Translations under genes and position numbers: made by a program | DNA from: Entophlyctis helioformis | Taxonomy: Eukaryota > Chytridiomycota > Chytridiomycetes > Chytridiales > Chytriomycetaceae | Assembly: GCA_025526915.1 (NCBI GenBank) | Contig: JAHLKH010000407.1 | Span: 1-14,174 of the forward strand | Direction of reading: 5' to 3' | DNA length: 14,174 bases | Notes under the pieces: generated by a model | The model's input: only the letters and a program-made list of their open reading frames with translations | What the model was told of the DNA's origin: nothing | Database searches by the model: none | Shown here: piece after piece, positions 12,024 through 14,174 of the stretch | Layout of the letters: the number at the start of each line of letters is the position of its first letter | How positions within the stretch are numbered: the stretch's first letter is position 1

Positions 12024-12137
12024 GATCTAGAGAGCCCTTGCACAGTGCAGACACTGCGTGATGCGAGCACAGCAACGGCCGTGGTGCAGGCAGCAGCGCC
12101 TGCTGTCTCGCTGGGCCGTGCGTGTGTGTCCTCCATG

Positions 12138-12186
12138 AATAAAGAGGGGCGAATGCATAGTCATGTGCAACGCTCTCTCTCTCTCT
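12138..12186 (+). promoter_or_regulatory. Probable core promoter of XPG-like copy B: TATA-like box and CT initiator tract
   Basis: AATAAA at 12138-12143 precedes a (CT)7 tract at 12173-12186 by about 30 bp. The first ATG (12194) would lie almost at the RNA 5' end. The in-frame ATG at 12335 follows a CAA-rich leader of about 150 nt, which favours it as the used start. Confidence 0.45.
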
Positions 12187-12334
12187 GAGGAGCATGCCAT
12201 TCCACACACAGACCAGTGCTCCATGCATTGCCGCCAAACAATCAGAGCATGTCAATGCAAACAAACACCAGATCGCGACTTGCCACGACACACAACAACA
12301 CGCAACAACAAACACACAAGCACGCCCAACACAC

Positions 12335-14174
12335 ATGGGGGTCGTCGGCGCGACTCCTCCCATCGACAAAGCAGGTGGTAGCAAAACCTTTGATCCCACA
12401 AACCCTCTCTCGGGTGCAATTCAGGTCGTGGTACAGCCCCCTCAAACACTGCAGCAGCACAACACAGAGCGTCCGCCCATCCAGTGTGTTGTGCATGTGG
12501 ACGTTCTCAGTCTTTTTGCTGGCGATATCTACAAAGCAGCACCAATACTGCTGGCACAGCCAGAGGAAAACTGGACGCCGACACTCGAGCCGCTCATTGC
12601 CAGCCTCGCAGCATCAATTGGAAAGCTCCACATGGTCCGGCTCCATGTCGATGGCTCGCTTCTCAACACCAATATCAAGGCTGTCCGCACTGAGCGGGCA
12701 CGGGTAAATTTGGAAGCAGCATTGTCGATCCAGACAATGGTGGCCAAGCGAAAAGCAGACCAGAAAGGCAACAGGCTCACAAAGTATGCCACTTGCTGTT
12801 GTTGATTTGCATGCCGTGCTGACTGAGTGCCCTTCCAGGACGAGATCCAGTCACTCCAGTGGGCATTTCCATTGACATGCGAGCGTAAGGCGGCAATCTG
12901 CGGGGCCATTGGGGGTCTTCTTGGATACTTTGGGGAAGGGTCATCTGTGTGCCTTTGCGATAATGAGGCGATATGTTTGCATTGCATGCCGTGTGCGCAA
13001 AGCAAGGTTGGTTGGTCTTCTGCATGCCTCTCCAATCCATGGCTCACACGCCTTTCTTGACAGCAATGTGCCGGTCGTCGTCATCAGTGGTGATACCGAC
13101 CTTATCTTTCATTGTGCGGCTATTGCCCTGTCCTGCTGCTGCAAATGCGCGGCAGACAGATTGCGCAGATAAGATCGTACAACCACCCAGGTGTAGCATC
13201 TATTGCAGCCACCTTTGACTTGCCAGAGATTCTTGACATCTGCCGGTTGGCGGCAGCCGCAGCGAGAAATGACTATTTTCATTGTGATGAGATTGGTATG
13301 TTGGCTTGCCTGCTTTGCAATTTTGGATGCCATGCGCTGCGACCTTGACTTACTCGTGATGCTGCAATGATGACTTGCAAGGGATCGTCACGGCTGCAAA
13401 GTGCATTATGGCATGCATTCGTTTTGAGGCAACATGGGCAGGGATCACTGTCGCAGAGTTCTGTCAACGCCTGCAAGACCCAGACCTTGCCAGGATGTTT
13501 GTGGACGTCTTCAAGGCCTCATTTATGTTGCAGATGTACAAGATCGGCGGCAAGCCTCTTGCTCAATCGTTCAGCAATGCCTTCGCGGTGTTTCTCACCG
13601 TGACGAAACTGGAGCGGATATTGGAGAGTTCACAGACCAAAGCCATGGTTGTTATGGGGATGTTTTTGCTCAAATGATACCGCTGTAAGTCTTGCTTTGG
13701 ATGCACTTGGACAGCATGGCATTGACATGAATGCATGCATCATCCAATGGCAACAGCAGGACTGCCAACAGGACCGCCTCGGCTCGAAAAAAGTAGGCGT
13801 GCTTGTGATCTCTGGAGGATTCTCATGGCACTGACTCTGATGGATGCCACTGGCAGATCTGCCTCTGCATGCACGGCCTACAGCAACTGCTGCTTGAGCC
13901 ACACGGCACAGCAGCTGAAGGGCAATGCCAGTGGTGCGGTTTGGCACCTTACACGGGATGAAGTCATGGTGCTCGCCAAGCACATTGTCAACACAAGGCG
14001 ACTGGACGACGTTTTTGTCATGCTCAATGGCTGCCGTGTCGTGTTTAGCTGCGTTCTCCGATGCACGGCAGACCTCCTCGCCGACGACATTCTCAACGGC
14101 CGCGACATCCTTGCTGATATCTGCGAGAATGCAAGCAAGCAGCTGCTGCAGGCTGTGCATGACTGGCGTATCGT
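12335..14174 (+). pseudogene. XPG/FEN1-like nuclease, copy B (frameshifted, runs off the window)
   Basis: Exons paralogous to copy A: 12335-12783, 12839-13295, 13382-13684, and an open segment from 13818 to the window end; introns match in place and length (the 86-nt intron is 86 nt in both). Visible nuclease residues include D in HVDVLSL, HVDGS, CDNEA, ISGDTDL and RNDYFHCDEIG. Against copy A there are single-base indels: one base missing at the second exon's start (about 12839), one extra at about 12966, one missing at about 13114, one missing at about 13597. The first puts the spliced frame onto an early stop; the middle two shift the stretch holding ISGDTDL. Exon lengths (457 and 303 against 458 and 304) agree with these counts. 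The segment equivalent to 4635-4576 of copy A also has an extra base and an in-frame TAG here. The rest of exon 4 is open (ILMALTLMDATG onward) and strongly similar to copy A. A recently inactivated copy is the simplest reading. Confidence 0.75.

Larger units (their letters stand above)
11947..12425 (+). repeat. Right copy of inverted 5' cassette (promoter, leader and start of XPG-like gene)
   Basis: This is the inverted counterpart of the left cassette, with two instead of four 28-bp units. It ends 95 bp upstream of the kexin ATG on one side and, on the other, about 30 codons inside XPG-like copy B, after NPLSGAIQ. Beyond 12425 the copies retain only protein-level similarity. No target-site duplication or clear terminal inverted repeat is visible at its ends. 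Confidence 0.95.

Overview
The window reads as nuclear DNA of a flagellated opisthokont, most plausibly a zoosporic (chytrid-like) fungus. That is an inference from three things: a ciliary tubulin glutamylase (TTLL9 type), a fungal-style membrane-anchored kexin, and many short introns (about 35-140 nt, mostly 55-90) with CTGAC-like branch points. No bacterial-type operon or Shine-Dalgarno organisation is visible.

Layout. The centre holds two intact, convergent genes: TTLL9 (+, 6537-8556, 8 exons, 484 aa) and a kexin/Kex2-type proprotein convertase (-, 8752-11851, 6 exons, 916 aa). They are flanked by two inverted, outward-facing copies of one gene family. Copy A runs leftward from 6065; copy B runs rightward from 12335 and leaves the window. 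The family begins with a FEN1/XPG-like 5' nuclease that belongs to no subfamily I can name. Copy A keeps the full acidic catalytic set. Copy B has single-base indels in the nuclease exons and looks like a recent pseudogene.

The two copies share an almost identical 5' cassette (5975-6510 and 11947-12425, inverted) made of the promoter, leader and first 30 codons. Outside its repeats I count two mismatches in 402 bp. Identity then collapses abruptly inside exon 1. Each cassette ends in 28-bp tandem repeats carrying CCAAT boxes (four units left, two right) and stops 26 bp before the TTLL9 start codon or 95 bp before the kexin start codon. It is therefore probably a divergent promoter joining a family copy to an ordinary host gene.

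Downstream of the copy A nuclease, on the same strand (1-2657), lies a long, imperfectly resolved coding region: an Asp/His-rich tract, a conserved-looking middle, an Ala/Lys-rich histone-H1-like tract with basic clusters, and at the window edge a TDG motif and a D-W-G strand that resemble the RuvC-I region of TnpB/Fanzor-type nucleases. Several reading-frame changes there cannot be explained by GT-AG introns. My working model is a dispersed, possibly mobile gene or gene pair (XPG-like nuclease plus RuvC/Fanzor-like nuclease) whose 5' end abuts host promoters. The intact host genes make poor assembly an unlikely explanation for the frame breaks in the flanking copies.
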